64,000 nucleotides of DNA from Lysobacter changpingensis (GTDB lineage Bacteria; Pseudomonadota; Gammaproteobacteria; Xanthomonadales; Xanthomonadaceae): contig NZ_JADWPE010000008.1 of NCBI RefSeq assembly GCF_017308985.1, positions 114,875 through 178,874 of the forward strand, in the 5' to 3' direction. Numbering within the stretch: position 1 is the first letter of the stretch; each line of letters begins with the position of its first letter. Shown piece by piece: positions 12,328-20,939 of this stretch. The position numbers were made by a program, and so were the translations under genes. The notes below the pieces were generated by a model. That model ran no database searches. It saw nothing but the letters and a program-made list of their open reading frames with translations, and was not told where the DNA came from.

Positions 12328-13118
12328 GCATGCTGGAACCGCGGACGTTGCAGGCACGGATCGAAGGCATCGGATTCTGGGCACGCGGACTGCCCTCGTG
12401 GGCGGCGGCGCGCGAGTACGCGCTCGGTGGCGCGCTTCCGGCCGATGCGCCGGCGCGTCCCTCGCCGCAGCTGCTGCCCGCGAACGAGCGACGCCGCGCG
12501 CCGGAAACGGTCGCCATCGCGCTTGACGTCGCCATGGCCGCATGCGAGGCCGCCGCGCGCGAGCCCGCATCGCTGCCGTCGGTGTTCGCCTCCACGCACG
12601 GCGAACTGGCGATCACCGACTACATGTGCGCGACGCTCGCGCAGGATCCGCGCACGCTTTCGCCGACGAAGTTCCACAACTCCGTGCACAACGCCGCCGC
12701 CGGCTACTGGACCATCGGCACCGGCGCGATGCAGCCGGCCAACGCGATCAGCGCGTACGCGGCCAGCTTCGCGCAGGGCCTGATCGAAGCGCTGACGCAG
12801 CTGCGCAGCGACGCCGACGCGGTGCTGCTGGTCGCCTACGACGGCCAGGCGGCGGGGCCGCTGGCGAAGATGGCGCCCAGCGAAGGCCTGCTCGGCGGCG
12901 CGCTGGTGCTGTCCAACGACGAGGCCGGTCCGCGCCTGCGCGCGCGGCTGGTGCCCACATCGACGCAGGCGCCCGCATCCGGTCCGCTCGCGCGCTTCGC
13001 ATCGGCCAACGCGATGGCGCCGATGCTCCCCCTGTTCGACGTGCTCGCGCATGGCGAAGGCTCGGCGCTGCTGCCCGCCGGCGCCGCGCACGACCTGCTC
13101 GTGGAGGTGAACCCGTGA
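12324..13118 (+). CDS. Beta-ketoacyl synthase chain-length-factor-like protein
   Basis: A 264-aa protein of the Ketoacyl-synt_2 type (PF13723). It keeps the N-terminal half of a ketosynthase fold and the family signature LSPTKFHNSVHNAAAGYW, but the active-site Cys and the two catalytic histidines of the neighbouring ketosynthase are absent. Such proteins form a heterodimer with a catalytic KS and set chain length in aryl polyene systems (known for the family). It overlaps both neighbours by 4 bp, consistent with stoichiometric expression with the ketosynthase. Confidence 0.85.
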   Translation: MSMLEPRTLQARIEGIGFWARGLPSWAAAREYALGGALPADAPARPSPQLLPANERRRAPETVAIALDVAMAACEAAAREPASLPSVFASTHGELAITDYMCATLAQDPRTLSPTKFHNSVHNAAAGYWTIGTGAMQPANAISAYAASFAQGLIEALTQLRSDADAVLLVAYDGQAAGPLAKMAPSEGLLGGALVLSNDEAGPRLRARLVPTSTQAPASGPLARFASANAMAPMLPLFDVLAHGEGSALLPAGAAHDLLVEVNP

Positions 13119-13951
13119 CGCCCGTTGCTCCCCATTCCCTTTTGAGCCGCGACGATCTCGTCGTCGTGATTCCCGCGCTGAACGAAGCGCTGCGCATCCG
13201 CGACGTGGTCGAAGGCGCCTTGGCCGAATGCCCGCGCGTGCTGGTGATCGACGACGGCTCCGACGACGGCACCGCCGAACGCATCGCCGACCTGCCCGTC
13301 ACCGTGATCCGGCACGAGCGGCGCATGGGCAAGGGCGCGAGCCTGCGCGACGGCTTCACGCATGCGCTGCGCATGGGAGCGCGCGCGATCGTCAGCATGG
13401 ACGGCGACGGACAGCACCTGCCCGCCGACATTCCGCGCCTGCTCGCGGCGGCGAACCGCAATCCGGGGCACATCGTGATCGGCGCGCGCCTGCGGCGTCG
13501 TTCGCAACAGCCGATCTATCGCCGGCTCGCCAACGAATTCGCCGACTGGGGCATCGCCTGGGGCACGGGATACCAGCTTGCCGACAGCCAGAGCGGGCAG
13601 CGCCTGTATCCGGCGGCGGTCGCGGCGCTGAGCGACGTGCCGGGCGAGGACTTCGTGTTCGAGGCGCAGATCCTGATTTCCGCCGCGCAGCAGCTGGGCA
13701 CGCGCGTCGTGTCGGTGCCGATCGAATCGCGCTACAAGTGCGTGCACAGCGACGAGCAGTTCCGCCCGAGCCATTTCAAGCCGCTGCGCGATTTCAGCCG
13801 CATCACCTCGCACGTGGTGCTGGGCGTGCTGCGGCGCGGCGGCATTGCCGAGATGTACCGCCGCATCCGCGCGAATCCCGCGTTGATCGACGATCCGAGC
13901 GGCGAGTTCGCGCCGGCGCCGATGGGCGTGGTGCAGACGCGGTCGCCCTAG
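13115..13951 (+). CDS. Family 2 glycosyltransferase of the pigment cluster
   Basis: A 278-aa GT-A glycosyltransferase. The nucleotide-sugar site is seen in VVIPALNEALRIRDVV, VIDDGSDDGTAERI and the DxD-like SMDGDGQHLP. MGKGASLRDGF follows the pattern of polyprenol/dolichol phosphate sugar transferases. No membrane helix is obvious, so it is cytosolic or peripheral. The start is GTG at 13115, overlapping the chain-length factor stop. Glycosyltransferases of this type occur in xanthomonadin clusters, where the aryl polyene is joined to a head group; that role here is inference. Confidence 0.85.
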   Translation: MTPVAPHSLLSRDDLVVVIPALNEALRIRDVVEGALAECPRVLVIDDGSDDGTAERIADLPVTVIRHERRMGKGASLRDGFTHALRMGARAIVSMDGDGQHLPADIPRLLAAANRNPGHIVIGARLRRRSQQPIYRRLANEFADWGIAWGTGYQLADSQSGQRLYPAAVAALSDVPGEDFVFEAQILISAAQQLGTRVVSVPIESRYKCVHSDEQFRPSHFKPLRDFSRITSHVVLGVLRRGGIAEMYRRIRANPALIDDPSGEFAPAPMGVVQTRSP

Positions 13952-14094
13952 CAACTTCCCTGGTAACTCTCTCCCCTGCTCGCAGGGGAGGGTTGGGGAG
14001 GGGTGAAGTCAGTTGCGGTCGCGCTTGATGGCGCCCACGTCACCCCTCCCAACCTGCATTCGCAGTGGGAGGAGCAGAAAACCAGGCATGGGGA
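13952..14094. repeat. CCCCTCTCCC-type inverted repeats between convergent genes
   Basis: CTCTCCCCTGC/GCAGGGGAGGG at about 13970-13992 and a second related unit at 14040-14075 (CACCCCTCCCAACCTG ... GGGAGGAG) lie between the convergent glycosyltransferase and lipoprotein genes. The first can form a hairpin but lacks a T-run. Confidence 0.5.
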
Positions 14095-14598
14095 TCACTT
14101 CACCGGCTGCGCCGGGGGAACCGCCGGCGGCACCGCCTGCGTCTCCGTCACCGGCGGCGGATTCGGCACGTGGATCGCCACCCCGTGCGCGTACTTCTTG
14201 GTCGGCGAGATGTTCACGCCGATGCCGCCGGAGCTGAAGCTCCCGCCGTGGTAGCCGCCGTAGCTGCCGCCCCCCACGCCGACGCCCACGCTGCTGCCGC
14301 CGCCGCTGTCCTCGGTGCCGACGAACAGCACGCCGTTCGCGCCGAGCTTGGCGGCCTCCATGCGCAGGTTGTTGATCACATCGTTCAGCTTGTTCTGCTC
14401 GCCGTAGGTGAAGCTGCCGCTGGCGGTCTGCAGGCGCGCGATTTCCTCGTAGCCGCCCGGCGGCGGCGTGTAGTACACGCGCACCTGCGAGGGGTCGATC
14501 GGCGCGCGCGGCGTGCCGGTGACCAGCTGCGAGGTGGACGAACAGCCGGCCAGCCCGGCCAATGCGAGTGCGGCGAGGATCGATGCGATGCGGCGCAT
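14095..14598 (-). CDS. Putative outer-membrane lipoprotein
   Basis: A 167-aa protein with a lipoprotein signal: MRRIASILAALALAGLAGC, with lipobox LAGC and acylated Cys19. The middle (ARLQTASGSF, NDVINNLRMEAAKLGANGVLFVGTED) resembles small DUF4156-like lipoproteins that carry an AAKLGANGV element. It is followed by a glycine/serine-rich stretch (about 98-125) and a proline-rich tail. It is the last gene of the - strand run, 77 bp after the ketoreductase. Its position could mean a role in pigment placement in the outer membrane, but it may be unrelated. Confidence 0.75.
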   Translation of the reverse strand: MRRIASILAALALAGLAGCSSTSQLVTGTPRAPIDPSQVRVYYTPPPGGYEEIARLQTASGSFTYGEQNKLNDVINNLRMEAAKLGANGVLFVGTEDSGGGSSVGVGVGGGSYGGYHGGSFSSGGIGVNISPTKKYAHGVAIHVPNPPPVTETQAVPPAVPPAQPVK

Positions 14599-14675
14599 GG
14601 CGGCGCCTCCATGTTGGGATGCGGCGATCCTACGCCAGCGGCGGTCGCGCGGAAGCGAACGAAGTCGCCGTCCGT

Positions 14676-15419
14676 TCAGCTCATGCCGCCGTCGATGCCG
14701 ATCACCTGCCCGTTGACGTAGCCGGCCGCGTCCGAGCACAGGAAGCCGATCAGCGCCGCCACTTCCTCCGGGCGTCCCGCGCGGCCGGCGGGCACCATCT
14801 GCCTGATGGTCTCCTCCGGGAACGCCGCCTCCGCCATGCGCCCCTCCACCACGCCTGGCGCGACGACATTGCAGGTGATGCCGCGGCTGCCCATCTCGCG
14901 CGCGAGCGACTTCGTGGCGCCGTGCAGCGCCGCCTTGGCCGCGGCGTAGTTCGCCTGCCCGCGATTTCCCAGCACCGCCGCCACCGATGACACGCTCACC
15001 ACGCGACCCCACCGCGTGCGCGCCATCGGCAGCAGCAGCGGCTGGGTGACGTGGAAGAAACCGTGAAGCGACACGTCGATGACGCGCTTCCACTTCGCCT
15101 CGCTCATGCCGGCCATCGGGCCGTCGTCGTGCACGCCGGCATTGTTGACGACGACCTGGATCGGACCGGCTTCGAGCAACGCGGCGATCGCCGCCTGCGA
15201 CGCGTCGAAATCGGCCACGTCGAACGCGACCGCCTGCGCGATGCCGCCGGCCGCGCGGATCGCCTCGACCACCGCCTGCGCGCGCTCGACGTTGCGGTTG
15301 GCGTGCACGATCACCTCGCAGCCGTCCGCGGCCAGCCGCGTGCAGATCGCGCTGCCGATGTCGCCGCTGCCACCGGTGACCAGCGCGCGACGGGGGCCGG
15401 TGTGCTTGCGTGCGCTCAT
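14676..15419 (-). CDS. 3-oxoacyl-ACP reductase (FabG-like) of the aryl polyene cluster
   Basis: A 247-aa short-chain dehydrogenase. TGGSGDIG (15-22) is the NADP-binding loop, NNAG follows at 92-95, and the catalytic triad is Ser145, Tyr158 and Lys162 (YAAAK). It would reduce the 3-keto group after each condensation by the ketosynthase. The start codon overlaps the stop of the dehydratase gene upstream (ATGA). It is the counterpart of the ApeQ-type ketoreductase in aryl polyene clusters. Confidence 0.9.
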   Translation of the reverse strand: MSARKHTGPRRALVTGGSGDIGSAICTRLAADGCEVIVHANRNVERAQAVVEAIRAAGGIAQAVAFDVADFDASQAAIAALLEAGPIQVVVNNAGVHDDGPMAGMSEAKWKRVIDVSLHGFFHVTQPLLLPMARTRWGRVVSVSSVAAVLGNRGQANYAAAKAALHGATKSLAREMGSRGITCNVVAPGVVEGRMAEAAFPEETIRQMVPAGRAGRPEEVAALIGFLCSDAAGYVNGQVIGIDGGMS

Positions 15420-15871
15420 GCGGACTCTCCCGGAAGCGAATGCAGCACGGCGGCGCGTCCGCTCGCGAGCGTCGTGCCGTCGTGCGTGATGAGGAAACGG
15501 TACTGGCTGCCCGATGCGTCCGCCATCAGGCACTGCGCCTGCGCTTCGAGCGCGCCAGGCAGGTCGTCGATGCGCGACACATGCAGCACCAGATCGCGCA
15601 GCGCGACCAGCATGCCCGGCTTCACGCCCCCGCCCGCCACGCGCGCGAGCAGGCCGCCATGCACGGCCATCGCCTGCGCGCCGTACTCGCCCAGATGCAC
15701 CGCGTGCAGGCGGTCGCGATGCCGCAGCGGATGCACGGCGTCACGATGGTTGAACGCGCGCAACCGGATCGACCGCGCATCGAATTCCACCACTTCGTCC
15801 CACAGGCACATCGCGCCCTGGTGCGGCACCAGCGTGAGGATCTCCGCGCGCGGGATCGCCGTCGTCTTCAT
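15416..15871 (-). CDS. Hotdog-fold 3-hydroxyacyl-ACP dehydratase (ApeP-like)
   Basis: A 151-aa single hotdog domain. LVPHQGAMCLWDEV (14-27) is the conserved N-terminal signature of the ApeP-type dehydratases, and VHGGLLARVAGG holds a second conserved His. It dehydrates the 3-hydroxyacyl intermediate to give the conjugated double bond. It is translationally coupled to the MMPL gene upstream (4-bp overlap, 15868-15871) and to the ketoreductase downstream. A second, distinct hotdog gene is present at 19806. Confidence 0.82.
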   Translation of the reverse strand: MKTTAIPRAEILTLVPHQGAMCLWDEVVEFDARSIRLRAFNHRDAVHPLRHRDRLHAVHLGEYGAQAMAVHGGLLARVAGGGVKPGMLVALRDLVLHVSRIDDLPGALEAQAQCLMADASGSQYRFLITHDGTTLASGRAAVLHSLPGESA

Positions 15872-18240
15872 GCGGCGGCCTTCACCGGCGAACGCACGAT
15901 CAGCAGTGCAAGCACGAAATTGAACGCGACGCCCAGCGCGACCGTGCCGCCGATCGCGCGCAGCACCGGGATGCTCGACGCGGCCAGCAGCGCGAACACC
16001 AGCAGCGTCGTCAGGCTGCACACGATCACCGCGTGCAACGTGCGCAGCTGTTCGGCGCGATCGTCGCCGGCGTGGTCGAAGAACAGCGCGTAGTCCAGGC
16101 CCAGGCCCGCGGCGAGGATCAGCGAAACGAGGTGGAACAGGTTGAGCTCCACGCCGATGCCGCGCAGCACCGCGAGGATCAGCAGCGTCGTCAGCGCCAT
16201 CGGCGCGAGCACGCGCAACACGCGGCGCGGCGAACGCAGCGCGAACCACACCGCCGCCGCGAGCAGCACCGCGGCGAGCGCCAGCGCCCACAACACGCGC
16301 TCGCGGTATTGCGCGACCAGCGATTCGGAGGCCTGCTTAAGATCGAGCAGCTGCGCGCCGTGCGCCTGCGCGATGCGCGCGACGGCGCCATGATCACGAA
16401 GTCCGGAGAGCGCGACCAGCGCCGTCGCGTGGCCTTCGCGTTGCAGCAGCAGGCCTTCGATGCTGGCGGCGAGCGGCGTTCCCGCAAGATCCGGCGGCGT
16501 GAGTGGCGCCGCGCCGCGCGCGGTCGCGACGTCGCCAAGGAAGCCGTCGAAGGCATCGTCGTTGAACGCGCCATCGGCCATCGCCTCGCGCAGCGCGTCG
16601 CGCAGTTCATCGTCGGCCGGCAGCTTCGACTGGCGTGCGCGCTGCGTCGCGGCGCTTGGCAGGTAACGCGCGGCGAGATCGAAACCTGCGACCACGCCCT
16701 GCGCACGCAGGTCTTCGAGCGCCGTCGTCAGGCGTTCGGAGGCTTGCAGCGCGTGTTCGGCGTCGTTCGCCTGCAGGGCGATCACGTAGCGCACGTCCGG
16801 CGCGCCGAGTTCGCCACGCAGCTGCGCATCGCGCGCGAGCGCGTCCGGCGGCACCGGCGTCAGGCGCGCGAGGTCGTTCTGCCAGAACGCGCCGGGGGCG
16901 AAGGCGATGACCGCGACGGAGATGACCACGAGCACGCCACCGGCGACCGCATTCATGCGCGGCCAGCGCGCGAGCGCGTTCCAGCAGCGCGCGAGCCAAG
17001 CCGAATCGGCGGCATCGCGGGGCGTGGGATCGATCAGCGCCGGCAGCAGGAAGCGGGTCGCCAGCGCCGCCGTCGCCAGGCCCACGACCGTGAACACCGC
17101 GAGCTGTTGCAGGCCATCCACGCCCGAGACGAGGAACGTCGCATACGCGATGCACGTCGATGCCACGCCCGTGCCCAGGGTCGGCCACAGCGCGCGCGCA
17201 CTCGCCCACGGCGAGACGCCGGCGCGCTGGTGGCTGAACAGATGGATCGGATAATCCTGCACCACGCCGATCAGCGTGAAGCCGAACGCGACGGTGATGC
17301 CGTGCACGCCGTCGAACGCGAGCGCCACCGCGCCCAGGCCCGCGAGGCCCGCGCTCGCCAGCGGCAGGCCGCCGAGCAGCGGCGCCTTCCAGCTGCGGTA
17401 CGCGATCCACAGCAGCAGCACGAACACCAGCGAATCCAGCGTGCCGATCAGGCTCGCCTCGCGCGCGGTGCGGGTGCCGATCTCGACCGAGAACGCGCCG
17501 GGCCCGGTCAGCGTCAGGCGCGTCTTCGTGCCCGCGCTCACTGCGTCGAAGGCGGCGTGGATCGCATCGACCGCGGCCTGCTGGCCTTCCGGATCGAAGC
17601 CGGCCGCATGCGTTTCGATCGCGAGCAGCGCTTCCCGACCGGCGCGATCGAACCACACGCCGTGCAGCCGCTGCGGCGCGTTCGCCGGTTGCCACAGTTG
17701 CGCGAGCTTCAGCGTTTCAAGGGTCGGATCGGTCGGCAGCAGCGGCTCGATCATCGCGGCCGCGGGCGAGCCGAGATCCTGCACGCGCGCATCGAGTTCC
17801 GCGCGCAGGAATGCGGCGTCGAAGCGTTGCGTGTCGAGCGTCGGCGACAGCAGGTAGCGGTACGGGCGCAGGCGCGGCGGGATCGCGTCGAGCCCGGGAT
17901 CGCCGCCGTTCGCGACGAGCTTGAACGGTGCGTCCACGCCGACGCGCGTCGCCAGCAGGCGTTCGCGCAGTGCCTGCGATTGCGCGGCCAGCGCCTGCGG
18001 CGCTTCGCCCGACAACGCGACCAGCAACAGGCGCGAACCCGGGCCTTCGCCGAGTTCGTCGATCAGCAGCTTCTGCGCCGGCGTCTGCGGCGCGGGCATG
18101 AACTTGCGCAGGTCGCCGCTGAGTTGCACGCGCGGCGCCACGAACAGCGCGAGCACCGCGAGCAGCACCAGCCACAGCAAGGCGAGCGCGAGTCGCCGAG
18201 TCGCGCCCATCGCGCGTCCGGCCGGTGCGCGTTCGCTCAT
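15868..18240 (-). CDS. MMPL/RND superfamily exporter of the pigment cluster
   Basis: A 790-aa inner-membrane protein with the RND layout: one helix (about 18-38), a large periplasmic domain, a bundle of helices (starting about 245), a repeat of the helix-domain-bundle unit in the second half, and a last helix ending in VNFVLALLIVRSPVKAAA. Sequences such as FGFTLIGVVQDYPIHLFSH and LILAAGLGLDYALFFDH are the paired transmembrane signatures of MMPL proteins; the Asp residues are candidate proton relays. Such exporters are core members of aryl polyene loci and probably move the lipid-linked pigment out of the inner membrane. Start ATG 18240 is preferred over one 7 codons upstream because it overlaps the previous stop. 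Confidence 0.88.
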   Translation of the reverse strand: MSERAPAGRAMGATRRLALALLWLVLLAVLALFVAPRVQLSGDLRKFMPAPQTPAQKLLIDELGEGPGSRLLLVALSGEAPQALAAQSQALRERLLATRVGVDAPFKLVANGGDPGLDAIPPRLRPYRYLLSPTLDTQRFDAAFLRAELDARVQDLGSPAAAMIEPLLPTDPTLETLKLAQLWQPANAPQRLHGVWFDRAGREALLAIETHAAGFDPEGQQAAVDAIHAAFDAVSAGTKTRLTLTGPGAFSVEIGTRTAREASLIGTLDSLVFVLLLWIAYRSWKAPLLGGLPLASAGLAGLGAVALAFDGVHGITVAFGFTLIGVVQDYPIHLFSHQRAGVSPWASARALWPTLGTGVASTCIAYATFLVSGVDGLQQLAVFTVVGLATAALATRFLLPALIDPTPRDAADSAWLARCWNALARWPRMNAVAGGVLVVISVAVIAFAPGAFWQNDLARLTPVPPDALARDAQLRGELGAPDVRYVIALQANDAEHALQASERLTTALEDLRAQGVVAGFDLAARYLPSAATQRARQSKLPADDELRDALREAMADGAFNDDAFDGFLGDVATARGAAPLTPPDLAGTPLAASIEGLLLQREGHATALVALSGLRDHGAVARIAQAHGAQLLDLKQASESLVAQYRERVLWALALAAVLLAAAVWFALRSPRRVLRVLAPMALTTLLILAVLRGIGVELNLFHLVSLILAAGLGLDYALFFDHAGDDRAEQLRTLHAVIVCSLTTLLVFALLAASSIPVLRAIGGTVALGVAFNFVLALLIVRSPVKAAA

Positions 18241-18920
18241 CGCGCCGGCGCGCCGTCGCACAGCGCCGCCAGCGCGGCGGCGTCGGTGACGTTCGCGGCG
18301 TCCTGCGCCGCGCCGGCGAGCAGCGTGCGCTGCGCTTCGCCATTCCCGACAGGGCGGGCCTGGATGCAGCGCAGTTCCGCGCCGCGTCCGGTGAGCACGA
18401 TGGCCTGCAACTTCGACGCCATCGCCGCGTCCTTTGGCGTCATCGTGAGCCGCCAGCGCTGGCGCGTGCCGTCGGCCTGCAGGCGGTAATGCGTTTCGAG
18501 CAGCGCGTGATCGCCGCCGAGCAGCGCGCCGAAGCCGTTCTGAAGGCCGGCGAGCTCCGGCACGCGCGACAGCGAGAACGTGCGTGGCGATTGCCCGGCG
18601 CGTTCGATCGTCGCCTCGCCCGCGCGCAGCGTGGTGGTTTCGACGTACGGCGTGCGCACTTCGCGCACGAGGGTGTCGGCGTCGGGGCGGCGGTATTCGC
18701 CGGTGAGCCGCAGCGGCTTCTTCAGGAGCCTGGAACCGCGCACTTCGACGAAGGGCGTGCGCGCCGGCGCGGGGCGCGCGATCTTCGCCAGGATCCAGCC
18801 CGCGTCGACCGCCGGCTCAGCCGGCGCGGCGCAGGTCGCGGTGCTCGCCAGCAGCAGCGCCGGCGCCAGCCGCACCGCCCAGGTGCGCGAGAGGGGAATC
18901 GTCCGCTGCGTCATCGCCAT
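18237..18920 (-). CDS. LolA-like periplasmic carrier protein of the pigment cluster
   Basis: About 227 aa. A signal peptide lies at WAVRLAPALLLASTATCAAPAEP, and the rest has the beta-rich pattern of LolA-like outer-membrane lipoprotein carriers (VDAGWILAKIARPAPARTPFVEVRGSRLLKKPL, RLTGEYRRPDADTLVREV, WRLTMTPKDAAMASKLQAIVL). It probably binds the hydrophobic pigment lipid between the MMPL pump and the outer membrane. The start is uncertain: ATGs at 18920 and 18914 and a GTG just before RLAPAL are possible. All overlap the end of the acyltransferase gene. Confidence 0.78.
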   Translation of the reverse strand: MAMTQRTIPLSRTWAVRLAPALLLASTATCAAPAEPAVDAGWILAKIARPAPARTPFVEVRGSRLLKKPLRLTGEYRRPDADTLVREVRTPYVETTTLRAGEATIERAGQSPRTFSLSRVPELAGLQNGFGALLGGDHALLETHYRLQADGTRQRWRLTMTPKDAAMASKLQAIVLTGRGAELRCIQARPVGNGEAQRTLLAGAAQDAANVTDAAALAALCDGAPAR

Positions 18921-19809
18921 GCCAGAAATCGTAGAAGTTGAACCAGTTGTAGGGCGCGCGGCGCACGTGGTGCTGCAATCGCGCGGCATAGTCCCGCACG
19001 AGCGCGGCGATGCGTTCGCCGCGCTCGCGACGCGGGATGTCGAGGCCCGCGCTGAATTCCTCGAACACCAGCTCGTAGCGGTTGCCGCCGCGGTAGAGGC
19101 CGAACGCCAGCACCACCGGCACCTTCAGCGTCGCCGCGAGCGACCACGGCGCGACCGGGAACGCCGCATCGCGCCCCAGGAACGGCGCGCGCACGGAGGC
19201 GTCGCCGGACTCGGTGCGATCGACCAGCAGCGCGACGAGCTCGCCGCGCGCCAGCGCTTCCTGGATCGCCAGCACGATCGACACGCCATCCTGCCCGGCG
19301 TCGATGACGTCGCGCGCCAGCTGCGGATTGAGCGCGTCGAGCAGACGCGTGATCGCCGCGTTGTGCGCGACGTCGAGCACGATGCGCACGCGCAGCGACG
19401 GCCGCGTGAGCGACAGCACGCGCAGCGCGTCGAAACTGCCGTGGTGCGAGCCGAAGACCAGCACGCCTTCGCCGCGGTCCACGCGCGCGGCCAGCGCGGG
19501 CAGTCCGACGGTGGCGATGTCGAAGCGCGACAGCTGACCGCTGAGCAGGAACACGCGATCGAGGATGGTCGCGGCGAAGGTGTGGATGTGGCGCGCGACG
19601 TCCCACAGGCCCGGCCGGCGATCGAGCACGCGCGCGAGGTATGCGAGCGACGCGCGGCGTTCGGGGCCGCGCACGATCAGGAAATACAGCGTGATCGGAT
19701 ACAGGCACGCGCGCGCCACCGGGCGTCCGCCATAACGCGCGATGCTGCGGATCAGCCACAGCGCGAAATAGCCGCCGCCTTCGGGGCGCTGCTTCCAGTG
19801 CGCGTTCAT
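18817..19809 (-). CDS. LpxL/HtrB-family acyltransferase of the pigment cluster
   Basis: A 330-aa acyltransferase of the lysophospholipid/lipid A type. FGSHHGSFDALR contains a histidine-centred acyl transfer motif (HHGSFD) and VALLVDRTESGD the downstream motif. NWFNFYDFW near the C-terminus is the common end of aryl polyene acyltransferases. It would join the aryl polyene acyl chain to its lipid or sugar acceptor at the inner membrane. It is coupled to the FabZ-like gene (ATGA overlap at 19806-19809). Its last 34 codons overlap the 5' end of the LolA-like gene by about 100 bp, an unusually long overlap. Confidence 0.85.
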   Translation of the reverse strand: MNAHWKQRPEGGGYFALWLIRSIARYGGRPVARACLYPITLYFLIVRGPERRASLAYLARVLDRRPGLWDVARHIHTFAATILDRVFLLSGQLSRFDIATVGLPALAARVDRGEGVLVFGSHHGSFDALRVLSLTRPSLRVRIVLDVAHNAAITRLLDALNPQLARDVIDAGQDGVSIVLAIQEALARGELVALLVDRTESGDASVRAPFLGRDAAFPVAPWSLAATLKVPVVLAFGLYRGGNRYELVFEEFSAGLDIPRRERGERIAALVRDYAARLQHHVRRAPYNWFNFYDFWHGDDAADDSPLAHLGGAAGAGAAAGEHRDLRRAG

Positions 19810-20102
19810 GCGGCGCATGTTCCGTCGGTGGCGACGATTTCGCCACTCGCCAGCAGCGTCGCATCGCGCAGCACGCGGAAGCGCCAACGCGGCGTCGCGC
19901 CGTCGAGTTCGATGCGCGCGGTCTCGCCCGGCAGGAGCGGCTGCAGGAATTTCACCTGCGGCAGGCGCAACGCGGACATCGGCCCGTGCGCGGCTTCGAT
20001 CGCCTCCACCACGCGCTCCAGCACGACCACGCCGGGCACCAGCGGCCGGCCGGGGAAATGCCCGGGCAGGCTGGGGTGGTCGGCGGGAATCGTGAAATCC
20101 AT
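19806..20102 (-). CDS. FabZ-like hotdog dehydratase (short, 98 aa)
   Basis: A 98-aa protein containing HPSLPGHFPGRPLVPGVV (9-26), the FabA/FabZ active-site loop with catalytic His near residue 15, then the long hotdog helix (LERVVEAIEAA). It is shorter than FabZ (about 150 aa), as is usual for the ApeI-type dehydratases. Together with the ApeP-like gene it gives the cluster two dehydratases. It overlaps the acyltransferase start by 4 bp. Confidence 0.85.
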   Translation of the reverse strand: MDFTIPADHPSLPGHFPGRPLVPGVVVLERVVEAIEAAHGPMSALRLPQVKFLQPLLPGETARIELDGATPRWRFRVLRDATLLASGEIVATDGTCAA

Positions 20103-20210
20103 GCGTGGCGGCGGCTGCGCGGTGGTGGCGTCAGGATAGCTTCAAGACCAGTAACGAGTGGGAAGGAACGAGTAACGAGTGATTGGCCGCCCGTTCCTTC
20201 CTGCTTGTTC

Positions 20211-20939
20211 CTAATCGAACAGCCCGCGCCAGAACCGCGGGCCGAGCGCCGCCATCTGCCGCAGGAAATCGAAGAAGTGCCGGTACGGGCGATGCGGGAA
20301 CAGCCAGCGCCGCAACGCGTATTCGCCGACGAAGAAGCCGCCGACGATGCCGTAGTTCAGCAGGTTCGCGAACAGCGACCACTCCTCCTGCCCGACGCTC
20401 ACCGGCGGCACGTGGCCCAGCCGGGCGAGCACGCCATCGGGCACGGCGATCAGCGCGAGCAGGCCGTTCGCCAGCGCGAGCGCGGCCATGACGTAGGCCC
20501 AGGCGGCGGTCAGGTTGCGCGAATAGCGGTACAGCGGCGCCGGCAGGGTGGCCGGTTCGCAGCCTTCCATCGCCGCGACGATCCGGGTGATCAGCGGTTC
20601 GCGCGGCGGGCGCAGGCTGCGCCAGAACATCCACGCGACGAAACCGACGAACAGCATCGGCGGCGCGAGCAGCAGCATTTGCGCGTAGTGCGTCTGCGAC
20701 AGCCAGGCCAGCGCGGCGCCGCTGGCGGCGAGCACCGCCCAGGCCCAGCCTTGGCCCTGCATCAGGGGGGCGACCAGGCACAGCGCGACCAGATCGGCCA
20801 TCGCGATCGCCGCCGGCACGCCGCCGCCGTCATGCGTGGCCCAGTGCGCCAGCAGCGGATAGGCCACCGCCAGCGCCACGGCCGGGATCGCGCGGACGAC
20901 GGCGCGGGCCATGCCGGTCGGCGCCGAGGCCGCGCTCAC
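20211..20939 (-). CDS. COG4648-type inner-membrane protein of the pigment cluster
   Basis: A 242-aa protein with a GTG start overlapping the ACP stop. At least five hydrophobic helices are visible: about 12-32, 40-60, 64-100 (WAVLAASGAALAWLSQTHYAQMLLLAPPMLFVGFVAWMFW), 144-166 and 188-208. The C-terminal half carries YRYSRNLTAAWAYVMAALALAN and WRSLRPPREPLITRIVAAMEG, conserved in uncharacterised membrane proteins of aryl polyene loci. An assembly or anchoring role is inferred only from position. Confidence 0.78.
   Translation of the reverse strand: MSAASAPTGMARAVVRAIPAVALAVAYPLLAHWATHDGGGVPAAIAMADLVALCLVAPLMQGQGWAWAVLAASGAALAWLSQTHYAQMLLLAPPMLFVGFVAWMFWRSLRPPREPLITRIVAAMEGCEPATLPAPLYRYSRNLTAAWAYVMAALALANGLLALIAVPDGVLARLGHVPPVSVGQEEWSLFANLLNYGIVGGFFVGEYALRRWLFPHRPYRHFFDFLRQMAALGPRFWRGLFD

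Noticed and set aside
13965..14000. Rho-independent terminator after the glycosyltransferase.
   Set aside because: A hairpin of the CTCCCCTGC type is present but no T-run follows; it belongs to a repeat family found elsewhere in non-terminator positions.
14095..15093. Many long open frames antisense or out of frame to clear genes (for example 14095-15093, 41541-44390, 5085-8756 upstream part).
   Set aside because: They arise from the high GC content and codon bias; they carry Arg/Ala-rich low-complexity translations, overlap well-supported genes and have no ribosome site or domain.
20103..20210. Possible second ACP or small gene in the gap.
   Set aside because: The gap holds a direct repeat of GTAACGAGTG and no frame with an ACP motif.
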